DNA of 64,000 nt from Lunularia cruciata (Eukaryota; Streptophyta; Marchantiopsida; Lunulariales; Lunulariaceae), in NCBI GenBank assembly GCA_948567375.1, contig OX419756.1:48622333-48686332 (forward strand), written 5' to 3'. Below, one piece after another: positions 1-11,019 of this stretch (positions are counted from its first letter, which is position 1; the number at the start of each line of letters is the position of its first letter). The translations under genes were made by a program, and so were the position numbers. Under the pieces are notes generated by a model. It saw nothing but the letters and a program-made list of their open reading frames with translations. It ran no database searches and was not told where the DNA came from.

Positions 1-232
1 GTGGCTTCAAGAAGGAAGCTTCCTAACAAGCTTCCTAATTATCTTAGCTTAAACTCTAAGAAAATAATCTTTAGGAAGCTTCTTGAGAAGCTTCCCAATA
101 GCTTTGTATGTTCCTAATAATTACCAAAGCCCAAGCTCATGCTAGACATCTAGAGTTTTTCTCATTCAAGGTTTCATTGTGATCTTTCACTCTGGTCTTC
201 TATTCTTCTATTTCTCTCCTCCGTCTTTTACA
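1..232 (+). repeat. 3' part of a family A LTR (truncated by window edge)
   Basis: The sequence carries the GAAGCTTC-rich palindromes, the short TATA-region and the CTTTTACA terminus seen in the LTRs of the complete family A elements at 38654-44245 and 46579-52221, but is more diverged. Its left end lies outside the window. It interrupts a family B LTR, which resumes directly after the terminal CA. No internal A sequence follows, so it is a solo LTR or the 3' LTR of an element beginning outside the window. Confidence 0.75.
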
Positions 233-588
233 CCACCCACTCATAGGATTATTCTCATATGCTTGGATATTCTTCTAGACTTTTAACTTTATTTGACTTT
301 TAGCTTAATAGCTTGATATAATTTGGTAATTAGTAATTTTGGTGTGTAGCTTTTTCACAATTATATAAACTAGAGATGAGGAGGTACCCATCATCCTTTC
401 ATTTACAATATTTCTCTCTCATTGAGTTCTTTAGTGAGTAATAACATGAGTCTTGGATGTGCCTTGGAGTTCTAGCCCTGGAAGAGTGTGATGGAATGTT
501 GGTTCTTTGCCTTCTAGTCCATGGTGCACTACCCTAATAGCCATCAAAGGTTCATTTTGAGTGAGAGATAAGCCTAGGCTGGCTCACA
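233..588 (+). repeat. 3' half of a family B LTR
   Basis: Matches the second half of the B LTRs at 25862-26553 and 32994-33685, including the TATATAAA-like box, the CATCATCCTTTCATTT stretch and the terminus GGCTCACA. The 5' half is missing because the A LTR to its left is inserted in it and the rest lies outside the window. No B coding sequence follows, so it behaves as a solo LTR fragment inside the decayed E element. Confidence 0.7.
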
Positions 589-1113
589 AGACAAGCATAA
601 TGATCCATGTGAAATATAAATTCATAGCCAAGCAAGTAGTGTCAAAATTTCTTACATAGATATATCATTCCTAATGCCTCCCTCTTGGTGGTCTTGGTTG
701 ACTATCAAGAATTGCTTATTGGCCTAATATATAGATAGTCCTTCTTCTTATCACCCTATTAATTGAGGACAACTTCAATCACCACATACAACATATCTAC
801 ATATACATGAAAGTAGGACTCCCAATCTAGAGGATGATTATAAGGGCTTTGATAAGTTTAGTCTTCAAGATGACAAATGTCTTCTCCTATTCTCTTGTCT
901 AGTTGTACTCTTCTACTTTCTTTAGTAGTTTTGTTAATAGGGATGCAATGATAATATAGTCAGAGATAAATCTATGATAGTAGCACACATGGCCAAGAAA
1001 GGCAAAAAATTCTTATATGGTAGTGGGTGCACGCAACTCCTTGATAACTTTTACTTTTACTTTATTTTATATAACTCCTTATCTCCCTCAATTCCATGAA
1101 CTAACACTGTATG
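589..1113 (-). pseudogene. Family E gypsy pol remnant: end of RT and start of RNase H
   Basis: Reading the minus strand through stops and shifts gives a recognisable RT thumb/connection segment, with a FLGHVCYYHRFI stretch (family consensus FLGxxGYYRRFI) and LLTKLLKK, followed by a FHVYVD-like start of RNase H. These motifs are typical of Ty3/gypsy pol. The same element continues to the right in segments separated by later solo LTRs (1702-2083, 2825-2947, 3645-3945, 4700-6356, 11756-12560). It is far too decayed to be functional. Confidence 0.6.
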
Positions 1114-1701
1114 TGTAATAATCCAAGGACAAGAGAGCTCTCCAAGAGAGATACAATAGAGAAAACACAAGTTTCACACTCAATCCTACGTGCGCCAAAG
1201 GAGCATCTTCTCTTTATTATTTAACAAAGAGGATCCCCTCAAAGGAAGCTCCACCCTTGGATCAAATACATGGATTGGTGCCTATCAGCGAGCTCTATCC
1301 TTGGAGTAGTTTTTTTGGATGTGTGACATATCAGTCCTTGTCCTATCTAGTTGGTTTGACCACAAAGAATCTTTAGGGAATCTTCTTGTAGGGAGCTCAG
1401 AATTGCATCTGTGAGATACAATTGGAAAGCTGTCAATGAGAAAAATCATTGGGGGTAGAAGGCAAGCCTTTTTACCCAAAGGGATGGAATCTTTCCACTT
1501 TTGAGGCCTAATTCATCCGATTAGGCCTCCAAAATTGGCTCTAAAGTTTTTAGGCTATTTTTGGCTTCTACTTTATTAGTAAAAGTACTCTTTTGGTGAC
1601 ACCTCTGTCTGATCTACCTAGCCAATTGTACAAAAAATCTTTCTAGATGTTACCAAGCCAATTTTCACCTCTAGATAATATGTCTAGTTGCTTGTATTAC
1701 A
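1114..1701 (-). repeat. Solo LTR of family D, one-unit U3 type
   Basis: This is the reverse complement of a D LTR: it begins TGTAATA and ends TATTACA, and contains the CTTCTACT...AAGAGTACTT U3 motif and the CCAAAATTGG segment. Flanks are GTATG (1109-1113) and CTATG (1702-1706), a 5-bp target duplication with one mismatch. At 588 bp it is about 150 bp shorter than the LTRs of the complete D element because it has only one copy of the U3 repeat unit. It lies within the RT of family E. Confidence 0.8.
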
Positions 1702-2083
1702 CTATGTTACAAAATTCCTTCAATCATCATGAAGAAACACTTCTCCAGATGTCAAGTGGCCTTAAATCAAGCAAAGACTTGGCTGAGTTTTAAAAGTGAT
1801 ATTTTCTATGGCCAAAGACACAAAAATTGTCAAAGAATACCTCTACAAACTTTCGTAGGAAATCTTTTAATATAACATTCATCATTCTTTGAAAACTATC
1901 AAGTGCGTTGCAAAGGCCAAATGACATCTGATTGTAGGAGTAAGTCCTCCAATCCATTGTGAAGGTGTTTTTTCCTTGTACTCCTCTTGAATGGATACTT
2001 GATTGTACTTTGAAAACCAGTCTAAGAAGTTATAATATGCATGCCTAGCCACTTGGTCAAGACTTGCATATGTGGAGGGTAAA
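1702..2083 (-). pseudogene. Family E RT core remnant
   Basis: On the minus strand this encodes the RT palm: LDWFSKYNQVSIQEE (gypsy consensus LDGFSGYNQVxIxxxD), then MSFGLCNALDSFQ, then the catalytic box, which reads FFDN at about 1820-1831 instead of the YxDD/FxDD consensus. The second catalytic Asp is therefore Asn, and stops are present. The style of the box (DDFCVFG-like) points to the non-chromodomain Tat/Athila branch rather than chromoviruses; that placement is inference. Confidence 0.65.
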
Positions 2084-2824
2084 TATAATACCAATAGCTA
2101 GACACATGACCTAGAGATGAAATTTGGTTTGGTAATATATAGGAGGATATTATACATGATGGACTTTATAGATCAGACATAGGTATCACCAAAAGAGTAC
2201 TTCTACTAATAGGCCAAAAGTTAAAACATGCTTGAAGACTTTATAATCAATAGCTAGCCACATGATCTAGAGATGAAATTTGATTTGGTAACATCTAGGA
2301 GGATGTTGTTATACATGATGGACTAAGTAGATCAGATAGAGTTATCACCAAAAGAGTACTTCTACTAATAGTGCAGAAACCAAAATAAGCCTAAAAACTT
2401 CAGAGGCAATTTTGGACGCCTAAACAAATGAAAAGGCCTAAAAAATGTGCAGAACCTCCCCCCAATGGAGGAAAGGCTGGCCTTCCCTCCCCCTTGGTTT
2501 GTCTCACTGAGGGCTTTCCAACAATATCTCACCCACGTGATTCTAAGATTCATACAAGAAGATTCTCTAAAAGGTTCCCTTTGGTCAAAGCCTATTTGAC
2601 CAGGTAGGACCAAGATTGACATGTCACCCATCCAAGCAAGTAATCTAAGGGTGGAACTTGCTGACAAGTCACCTATCCATGTACCTAATCCTATGGTGGA
2701 GCTTCCTTGGAGGAGATCTCCCCTGGCTATATAAGGAAAAGGTGCTCCTTTGGGGCATAAAAGGATAGAGTGTGAAATCTATATTTTCTCTCTTGAAGAG
2801 TTCTCTTGTCCTTAGAGTATTACA
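2084..2824 (+). repeat. Solo LTR of family D, two-unit U3 type
   Basis: Bounded by TATAATACC (consensus TGTAATACC) and ATTACA, and flanked by perfect 5-bp duplications GTAAA at 2079-2083 and 2825-2829. Two diverged copies of a roughly 150-160 bp U3 unit (each with CTAGCCA/CTAGACA, ACATCTAG-like and ACCAAAAGAGTACTTCTACTA motifs) are followed by a G-box CACGTG, a paired GGTCAA/TTGACC and a CTATATAA box. No internal region remains, so it formed by LTR-LTR recombination. It splits the E RT. Confidence 0.85.
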
Positions 2825-2947
2825 GTAAAGAATGACAAACCTTCTTGATGGCAACATTCAACATTTGACATGTTAACAAATGTTGAATATTTGTGTCTTC
2901 TTCTTTGCAGCAATAACAATGGGAAAGATCCATTTGCTACTTTTCAT
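2825..2947 (-). pseudogene. Family E RT N-terminal segment
   Basis: The minus strand encodes a degraded SSKWIFPIVIAAKKK block, corresponding to the gypsy RT motif SxWVSPIVxVxKK, then the LNVAIKK motif. It continues into 1702-2083 once the solo LTR is removed, and joins 3645-3945 on the other side of the B solo LTR. Confidence 0.6.
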
Positions 2948-3644
2948 TATAACACCCATGTATGTTGGTGCATGTATGTATCCTCTATGATTTATTGGGA
3001 TATTTAGTTTGGTATTGTAAGTAGCTGAAGATATTGTTTCTATGGAGTTTAACCAAGCTTTTATATTAGTCATGATTAGCCAAATTCAGTCACAGCCAAG
3101 AGTAGAGGTGACTCTACTTTAGGGAAAGGTGAAAGAGTGAGCACCAATATTTTGGATTCTAGTATATTGACTTTATATTATTCATAGATGTTTGGCTATG
3201 AGGAAAGAGTTGAGAACTTTTGGATCTATTAGCTTTTTGTTTTAGAATTTTCTAGAGTCCAAGGATAGCCCATGTGAAGGAATCCTTGACTTAGTTATTG
3301 GGTCAAGCTAAGACCACATGCTTAAGAGATTATTCCCTAAGTTTGGATATTCTCTTAGACTTTTGACTTTATATGACTTTTAGCCTTATAACTTGAGTTA
3401 TTCCAATAATTAGTAACTTTGGTGTGTAATTATTTCACAAGTATATAAATTTAGATTGAGGAGGTACTCATCATCCTTTCATTTGCAACTATCTCATTGA
3501 GTTCTCTAGTATCAATGGCTTGAGTCTTGGAGGTGTAGCCTTGGATGAGTTTGATGGAGTTTGGTTCTTTTCTTCTTAGTCCATGATATGCTACCTTAAT
3601 AGCCATCAAAGGTTCATCTTGAGTGAGAGACAATTTAGCTCATA
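2948..3644 (+). repeat. Solo LTR of family B
   Basis: About 697 bp that aligns along its length with the 692-bp LTRs of the complete B element. It starts TATAACACCCATG (consensus TGTAACACTCATT) and ends near ...AGCTCATA. It contains the TATATAAA box near 3442 and the CATCATCCTTTCATTTGCAACT stretch. The right boundary is eroded and I could not identify a clear target duplication. It sits inside the E RT. Confidence 0.75.
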
Positions 3645-3945
3645 ACACAAGAAAGATAATCTTGGCCTTAAGGTACTCGTCAATTTCATCTTTGTTTAGT
3701 AATGAGTACTTTGGGTTTAATCTATACTACCATTGGCAAACTAGTGTTGCTCCATCTACCATGTTGCTCCATCTACCATGTTGATTTGGTGTTCTCCAAA
3801 CTGACAAGAGATGCCTAAATATCTTTTGATACTCCAAGCAAAAACATTCTTATACTCTCTAAATAACGTGGCATAAATTTTATTCTTATCTGCTAACATG
3901 TGCTTGTCAAATTTTAGTACTTTGCCTTCCTCCAAGACAACATCT
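3645..3945 (-). pseudogene. Family E protease-RT connection and RT start
   Basis: On the minus strand a FREYKNVFAWS motif (typical of the region just upstream of RT, consensus FxDVFAWSxxDMPGI) is followed by GEHQIN and then NPKYSLLNKDEIDEYLKAK, matching the gypsy RT start NPKYxxxVKEEIDKLLxAGFI. One internal stop is visible. The order is collinear with the neighbouring E segments. Confidence 0.65.
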
Positions 3946-4699
3946 TGTAATACCAATAGTTAGATAGATGATCTAGAGATGAAATTTTGTTTGTTAACAT
4001 CTAGAAGGATGTTATACATGATGGAATAAGTAGATAAGGTAGAGGTATCACCAAAAGAGTACTTCTACTAATAGGCCAAAAGCCAAAACATGCTTAGAAA
4101 CTTTAGAATTAATAGCTAGGCATATGATCTAGAGGTGAAACTTGGGGTGGTAGCATCTAGAAGGATGTTACACATAATAAAGAATGTAGATCAAATAGAC
4201 ATATCACCAAAAGAGCACTTCTACTAATAGGGTAGAAGCCAAAATAAGCTTGAAAACTTTAGAGGCAATTTTGGAGGCCTAAACAAATGAATTAGGCCTT
4301 GAAAATGTAAACATTCTTCCTAGTTAAAGATATGATGGCCTTCCCTCCTCCCTAATTTTTCTCACCAAGAGCTTTCCAATGGTACCTCACCCACATGATT
4401 CTGAGATTCCTACAAGAAGATTCCCTAAAAGATTCCCTTTGGTCAAAGCTTGTTTGACCAACCACATGGGACCAGGACCAACATGTCATCCATCCAAGAA
4501 AGTAATCTAAGGGTGGAGTTTGGTGATAGGTACCTATCCATGTACTTAATCCTATGGTGAAGCTTCCTTGGAAGAGATCCTCCTTGGCTATATAATAAAG
4601 AGAAGGTGCTCGTTTGGGGCATTGGAGGATTGAGGGGTGAAATCTATGTTTCTCTCTTGTATCTCTCTTGAAGAGTTCTCTTGTCCTTGGAGTATTTCA
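3946..4699 (+). repeat. Solo LTR of family D
   Basis: Starts TGTAATACCAATAG, ends TATTTCA, and is flanked by perfect 5-bp duplications CATCT (3941-3945 and 4700-4704). It is a two-unit U3 type LTR (754 bp). Its G-box position reads CACATG, a C-to-T-type change. It lies inside the E element upstream of the RT. Confidence 0.85.
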
Positions 4700-6356
4700 C
4701 ATCTTGACAATCATTTAGGTTGATGACCCTTGCTATATGGCTCACATGACTATAGCACAACATTGTGGTGGTTTGCCAAGGATTATCTTCATCTTCTAAG
4801 GCTTTCCTAATTTGACCCTTTGTCTACTTCGTTGATTTCTTTGATCTTGTAACATTTGAAGCAGTTTACCTCATTTTTCTCTATCAAGATTTTGGATGAT
4901 TTACAATTATAACCTTCCTTGGAGGATTATATTTTCCCTAAATGTTGTTCCTTCTTCCAAGATGTTGTGATGAATTTCTCTTTTGGATTGCTTAGATACT
5001 TGAATTTGAGCTTATGTTGGTACCAACCAATACTTATGTGAGAAATTTATAGCCAAGGTAGACCAATTAGGAGTGTATACCCTATCTTTGAAATTGGATG
5101 TAAGACCACATAGGTAAGTTTAAAAGAACTCCCACAATAATGGTTGGCACATTAGAGAGTTGGCCTGAGGGCAGTCATTAGGTCTGATCAGCAAAATGCT
5201 ATACTCAAGAGGTTGCCTCAAATTCCCTATACCCCAACTTATGGGTGGTATCTTCAATCATCACATTGGCTCCCATTCTTGAGTCAATTACAATTGAATC
5301 AATAAGGTATCCTTAAATCTCAATCTCAATCTTGGGAGAATCCAAATTCTACTCCTCCATCCTATAGATAGTAAGAAGGTCCTTTGGCCTTGCTTGTTGT
5401 GATATTTTGACTACCAAGGCCAATTACAACATTGTTTTATGGGATGCCTTGAAATTTGACATGTGGCTTCTACTTTAGGCTTGATTCATCACTCTTCTTC
5501 CTTAAGAAGAGAGCTATCAATTGCTTATTTTCAAATTCATCCTTCCCTTGAAGAATAGTAATTGGTGGTTGAGGAATAAATACCATAGGAGTTACTTCTT
5601 AACGTAGTTGTGATAATTCTTCTTGAATTAATCGTTTAAGTTTGCACTAAATGTGTGCAAGATAAGATGGGACCAAAGTGGTTGGAAATTTTGCTTCCTT
5701 TTTAGGTTGGTCTTTCTTAAGGATGATCCAATCACATTTGGCTCACATTTTCTCTAGTATTTTGTCTTTGCGCTTTGATAGAATCCATCTGAAGTCTTGG
5801 TTGACTCAGATGAATCAAAAGATGTTTTCATTTTGTGAAGCATAATACTAGAGTGTGTCTCAATGTTATTTAGCTCCATTGGCCATCTCTCTTCCTTTTT
5901 TTCCTTGTTCTACATCTCATTATTTAGACCCAACTCTTCTAATGCAACCAAATCAAATGTAAAGGTAAAAACAATTGTAACATTTGGATCAGTTTTTGTA
6001 GTGGATGCACTAGGAATGAATTGCACACAGGTAGTTTTGAAGCATGTGGTTGTGAGAAATTTGCTCCTACATTGCCCAATAGTTTATAGTTTGAGCTCAA
6101 GAGCATATATACAATTTTCTTGCAAGGTTTGTGATAATATGTGGACCAACAACTAACGACATCACAATTGTAATATATGACGGAGTTGGCATTTGACATG
6201 ATTGCATAATCCTATGCAAAGGTTCATTACTCACAAACTCTTTTGGGACATATGATGTAATTGTAACAATTAGCCCCGACATTGAATTGGGTATTTCTTA
6301 TACTATAAACACTAGGAGTTCTTCTTCATATAGTATTCCTAGTTTTCCTAAGTTGG
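4700..6356 (-). pseudogene. Family E protease and C-terminal gag remnant
   Basis: Near 5215-5300 the minus strand encodes a decayed protease-like block (DSRMGANVM...THKLG, resembling DxGSxxNIMxxxxxxKLG of gypsy proteases). Around 6115-6200 there is a Cys/His-rich stretch that may be a degenerate zinc knuckle. Between them I see only short open stretches and no confident domain. The segment ends at the insertion point of the complete D element, with gag sequence resuming at 11756. Confidence 0.4.
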
Positions 6357-7095
6357 TGTAATACCAAGAGCTAGCCATATGATCTAGATGTGAAATTCCA
6401 TTTGGTAACATCTGGAATGATGCTATACATAATGGTCAAAATAGATCAGATAGAAGTATCACCAAAAGAGTACTTCTACTAATAGGGTAGAAAAAAATAG
6501 ACTTGAAAACCTTAGAACCAATAGTTAGACATATGATTTAAAGGTGAGAATTGGTTTGGTAACATTTGGAAGGATGTTACACATGATGGACTAAACAGAT
6601 CAGAAGGAGGTATCACCAAAAGGGGACTTCTACAAATAGAGTAAGAACTAAAATATGCTTGAAATCTTTGAAGGCAATTTTGGAGGCCTAAACTGATGAA
6701 TTAGGCCTTGAAAATGTGCAGACCCCCCCCCTCAAATAGAGAAGAGGTTGGCCTTCCCTCCTCCTTGCTTTGTCTTGTCAAGAGCTTTCCAACAGTGCCT
6801 CACCCACGTGATTCTAAGATTCCTAAAAGGAGGATTCCCTAAAAGATTCCCTCTAGTCAAAGCTTGTTTGACCAACTAGATAGGACCATGACCAACATAT
6901 CACACATCCAAGTAAGTAATCCAAGGGTGGAGCTTGTTGACATGTCACCTATCTATGTGTCTAATCCTATGGTGGAGCTTCCTCGGAGGAGATCCTCTTT
7001 GTCTATATAATAAAGAGAAGGTGCTCCTTTGGTGCATCAAATGATTGAGTATGAAATTTGTGTTTTCTCTCTTCTCTTGTCTTCTAAGTATTACA
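6357..7095 (+). repeat. 5' LTR of D
   Basis: A 739-bp LTR beginning TGTAATACC and ending TATTACA. U3 holds two diverged tandem copies of a unit of about 160 bp. Further on are a CACGTG G-box, an inverted pair GTCAA...TTGACC, and a CTATATAA box near 7005 as the likely core promoter. It differs from the 3' LTR at many positions, so the insertion is not recent. Confidence 0.9.
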
Positions 7096-7970
7096 ATGGT
7101 ATCAAAATGAGTGTTTTAGTCCAAGAGAGTGGATCACCCCTTTTGGAAGAACACAAACTATTGAAACTAAGTAATTTGAGGTAGAGAACATAGAGTAATT
7201 GCTAGACTTAGGAAGGGCTTTAGAGAGCGGATGGGATGGATACACTAGGAGGACAATTTCCCGTCCCTAGCTTTCCATTCTTGAATCCATTCCACATCAA
7301 GGTTATGTACATCCAGCGTGAGCAAATGAGAGTATTGCTAGTTAATCACTTTAGAGCAGAATTCATGGACAAGGTGATGAGCTCACCAAACACGGTGATT
7401 GTACATGTGGTGGTATATGACAGAGTGTGGGATTTGACAATCTACATTCTATTATGATGTTATGGATGTGAATGTCCCAAATCCTCTCTCTTTCAACACT
7501 CAAGTAGAAATTTGTTATGTAAGTGAGACCAAAAGTGATCTTTAGAGATTGTGTGGTTAGGAATTTTAATGAGGAGTATTATAACAAGTGATAGCTTTTG
7601 AGGTCCCAATGGTAGTTCCAATAGCTTGTGCGTCTTCCAAAGTGATCATATTGACTTTGTATTGAAGTAGACATTAGCAATTGAGTATTGTAGGAACAAT
7701 GGATCTGCAATTGCAAGAGCTGGTGTAAGGAATGCAAGGGATGTTGAATGAATTTTGAGAGATTAAGATGACCATGGAGACATTACAAAGTCAAGTGCAG
7801 ATCCTAACAAATGATCAAGCAATGCAAGAAGAAGAGCCATCTCAAAACCCAATACCTATGATGGAAGTACTTGAAGAGGCACTTGTGCCTACAACCCTGT
7901 CAGTGATGAAGCCACATTGCTACTTTGGATGAAGAAGACTTGCAACATCTAGCCTTAAAAGGGACAACAT

Positions 7971-8411
7971 ATGATGGGAGTAGTGGAAAATTGGATCTCA
8001 AGAATAAATCAATATTTTGGATTGTTCTCAACAAAGATCACGGAGCATGCTACAGGCATGTTTGCATGTGGGTACTTGACCAATAAATCTCTCACATGGT
8101 ATGATGCTTGGGAGCAATCCATGTTGGTAGAGAGAAGGGAGGTCACATGGACAACAATGCAAGAAGGATTGCTAAAGAATTTCCAATTGGTGGATTCTGT
8201 GCATATGGCCCAAATTCGACTATGGAGATTGAGACAAAAGAACAATGTACAAGAGTATGTGAAGGCATTTCTGGATCTACAAGTCACAATAACCGACATG
8301 AGTCCAGTAGAGGCTCTAAAAAATTTCAAACAAGGATTGAAAGAGTGGATTTGCCAAGAAGTCATGGTGAAAAATCCTTGCATGGTATTTGAAGCCATTG
8401 CTTGTGCGTAG
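7971..8411 (+). pseudogene. D gag (capsid-like domain)
   Basis: An open frame of 146 codons with the plant gypsy Retrotrans_gag pattern: a Trp-containing helix (LTWYDAW), then WTTMQEGLLKNF, then a basic LRQKNNVQEYVKAFLDL segment and GLKEWI. Gag forms the cytoplasmic virus-like particle that packages element RNA. The frame starts inside the original gag (upstream similarity from about 7750 is broken by stops) and ends in a TAG before the zinc knuckle, so it is a fragment of gag. Confidence 0.7.
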
Positions 8412-9310
8412 AGAATAGCAGGAGTATTGGGTGAAGGTGAAGGAGTAGTTCCACCTCAACATTATTGGGCAGAAATGCCACACATGAGTGGACCAATACC
8501 AATGGAATTGGGTGACCTTTGATTTTGAGATTGAGGAGCATGACCGCTTCAAGGAGAGCGTGGACGGGTAGAAGAACAAAGAGATAGAGTCCCACAAGGA
8601 GAACAATGCCGTTTTTACAATTGTGGTTGTATTGGGCACATATCTACCAACTATTGCACTCATTTCCCTAGAGGCCCTTGGCCTTCATATAGGTGATCTT
8701 TGAACAACATGGAGATGCGCACTGAATAGGAAGAGGTGGGAATCACTTCAGAAACCAAGATTGCCAGTAAATGTACCTCATAGCCTTACTGGCTCAATAA
8801 GGAAGTACCTCGCAGCCTTACTGGCTCAATAAGAAGTAGAGAAGCAAGGGAAGGAAGAAGACAAACATGCAAAGGTCTCAAAAGGCGACCTCACAATTGA
8901 TTGTTGTGAATGGAGTCCTAAAAGGCAATCAAGTGAGAGTATTAATAAATCTGAGAGCAACATAGAATTTCTTGTCTTGCTTTGTTGCAATAAGATTGAG
9001 AATGGATCTAGAGAGAGATGAGAGTGAAGAAGTAGAGTTACCTAATGGGAAAATAGAGAGGATTGAATCATTACTTAGATGAGTAATACTCTCTATAGGA
9101 GAATATCAAGAAGCAATTGAGTGGCAAGTGATACAATTAGCTCATTATGATGCAATCTTAGGCATGCCATGGATAGAGCATTACAACCCTATGGTAGATT
9201 GGAGGAAGAAAGTAGTGAGAACCCACCAATGGTCAATCATTGGGATTAAAGAAAAATCACACAAGCAAGAGCTGCCTCTATATGTCATAAGGACGGCAAC
9301 TGTCTAGATT
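8412..9310 (+). pseudogene. D zinc knuckle and aspartic protease remnant
   Basis: Around 8608-8660 a CCHC-like knuckle is visible (CRFYNCGCIGHISTNYC) but its spacing is disturbed. From about 8905 a protease reading frame follows; the active-site region reads LINLRAT then a stop, where the family has LIDSGAT, so the catalytic Asp is Asn and the enzyme is dead. The downstream flap/ILGMPW motif (ILGMPWIEHYNP, about 9160-9200) is well preserved and anchors the call. Confidence 0.6.
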
Positions 9311-9322
9311 GATAAATGTTTC

Positions 9323-9850
9323 ATGGGTCTAATAAGAGAAGTCCAGAGTGCACAACTTGATGGACAAATTCTTGAGAAACTGAAAGATGTGGTGGATGAG
9401 TTTCAAGATGTCTTTCTTGATGATCTACCCTCAAGCTTACCACCAAAAAGGAGAGTAGATCATAAAATTGAGACACTCCCAAGGAAGACACCTCCTTGTA
9501 AGGCCCCATATCGCCTATCACCTCATGAGTTGGAGGAATGTAAGACTCAAATTGAGGAGATGCTACAAAAAGGGTTCATCCAACCTAGCATATCACCATA
9601 TAGGGCTCTTGTCTTGTTTGTGAAGAAGAAGGACGGTACAATACGCATATGCATTGACTATCGAGGTCTCAATCAACAAACAATGAAGAAAAAATACCCC
9701 TTACTTTGCATGGATGACCTACTTGATCAACTCCATGGAGCAAGTTACTTCGGAGATCATGTTGGAGTGGACAAGACCTTGGATGCAGTCCAACGCCATT
9801 ACTATTGGCCCAAGATGAGCAACAATGTGATGGACTACGTGCATAACTAG
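9323..9850 (+). pseudogene. D RT N-terminus fused in frame to integrase zinc domain
   Basis: The 175-codon frame begins with the protease-RT connection ([17 protein letters not shown]), continues through the RT start ([27 protein letters not shown]) to [11 protein letters not shown], then jumps without loss of frame into the integrase HHCC region ([22 protein letters not shown]). The palm with its catalytic YxDD box, the thumb and all of RNase H are missing. The junction is near 9752. Roughly 1.2 kb is absent compared with family A. A short-homology deletion or recombination during reverse transcription could explain this. Confidence 0.8.
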
Positions 9851-9950
9851 CTACTTTCTCAACAAAACAAAGCTTCTTATCAAGCTCCTATAGGGCTCCT
9901 TCACCCTCTCCCCACTCCTGCCCAACATTGTGAATAGGTGAGTATGAATC

Positions 9951-10349
9951 TTGTCTATGAATTACCCAAGACCACCTATCATGATCTTTGTGGACCGACT
10001 TAACAAAATGATTCATTTACACCCTACTACCAAGGATGTGACCGCCCCACAACTAGCTCAATTATACTTACATGCAGTCTTCTCTCACCATGGCTTGTCT
10101 CGAGTACTCATCACTAATAGAGGGTCTCAATTCACTAGTTTGTTTTGGCAAACACTCTTTGGTTTCTTCAAAACCAAGTTAGCCATGTCCAGAGCTTACC
10201 ACCCACAAACAGATGAACAAATAGAGCGGGCTAATTGCACTATTGAAGACATGTTACGCGGCTTCACCTTAGAAGAGCAAGAGAGATGGGACACCCTACT
10301 TCCGTTGGTGGAATTTGCTTACAACAATTTAGTGAATGTATCCATCTAG
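9951..10349 (+). pseudogene. D integrase catalytic core
   Basis: A 132-codon open frame with IMIFVDRLNKMIHLHPT, FSHHGLSRVLITNRGSQF and AYHPQTDEQIERANCTIEDML, the standard gypsy integrase core. Of the DDE triad, the second Asp position reads Asn (ITNRG for ISDRG), and the first Asp, expected just upstream in a SMDF-like motif, also appears as Asn (about 9944-9955); the Glu in the QxER motif is present. Integrase joins element cDNA to host DNA; this copy should be inactive. Confidence 0.75.
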
Positions 10350-11001
10350 GTCACTTTGTTCTTTCTCATGTATGATGAGCATTCCTTCACACCTTCTAGC
10401 TTGATGAAGATCCGTTTGGTGGCTACTAAGGTCAATGTAGTCAACACATTTGTTTCTAGAATCCAACAAGGTGTGGAGAGCACCAAACATAGATTACAGA
10501 TTGCACAAAATCAACAAAAGTAGTATGTTGATGCACACCATAGGCACATGGAGTTCAATGTTGGGGATCAAGTGTGGCTATCAACAACCAACCTCACATT
10601 AGTTGGACCTCGTAAGCTTAGACCTTGTTTTATTTGGCCTTTCTTGATTCTTTGTCGAGTTGGCGCTGTGGCCTATCACCACAAGCTACCACCACACATG
10701 AATATCCATCAAGTGTTCCATGTTTCCCTATTATGCAGATATGCTCCCTGATCAGGCCAATGTCATTCCACACAAGACATTTGACCTTGTCCGATACTCA
10801 TTGATGGCACAAAGGAATATGAAGTGGAGCGTGTTCTCCAAAAATGCATGCGTGGTACTTGCCATCCACAGGTAGACTATCTAGTACAATGGAAAGGTTA
10901 TCCTCTCTATGAAGCAACCTAGGAGCCTGCTGCCAATTTGACACATGCACCAATGTTGGTGAAAGCGTTTGAGCAACAGTTGTACAATGAGGATGTTGCG
11001 T
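10350..11001 (+). pseudogene. D integrase C-terminus and chromodomain
   Basis: After a short broken stretch, GDQVWLSTTNL and LRPCFIWPFLIL (GPF-type integrase C-terminal motif) with FHVSLLCRY are readable at 10548-10751. From about 10803 a chromodomain follows: EYEVERVL, VDYLVQWKGY, and a TxEP motif in which the Trp codon is TAG. Chromodomains of chromoviruses bind methylated histone H3 and direct integration to heterochromatin. The frame ends directly before the polypurine tract. Confidence 0.75.
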
Positions 11002-11019
11002 CTTAAAAGGAGGGAGGTT

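Noticed and set aside
5863-6156. 97-codon plus-strand frame as a membrane protein gene
   Set aside because: Hydrophobic by composition, no start context or homology that I recognise, and it overlaps decayed minus-strand gag of element E.
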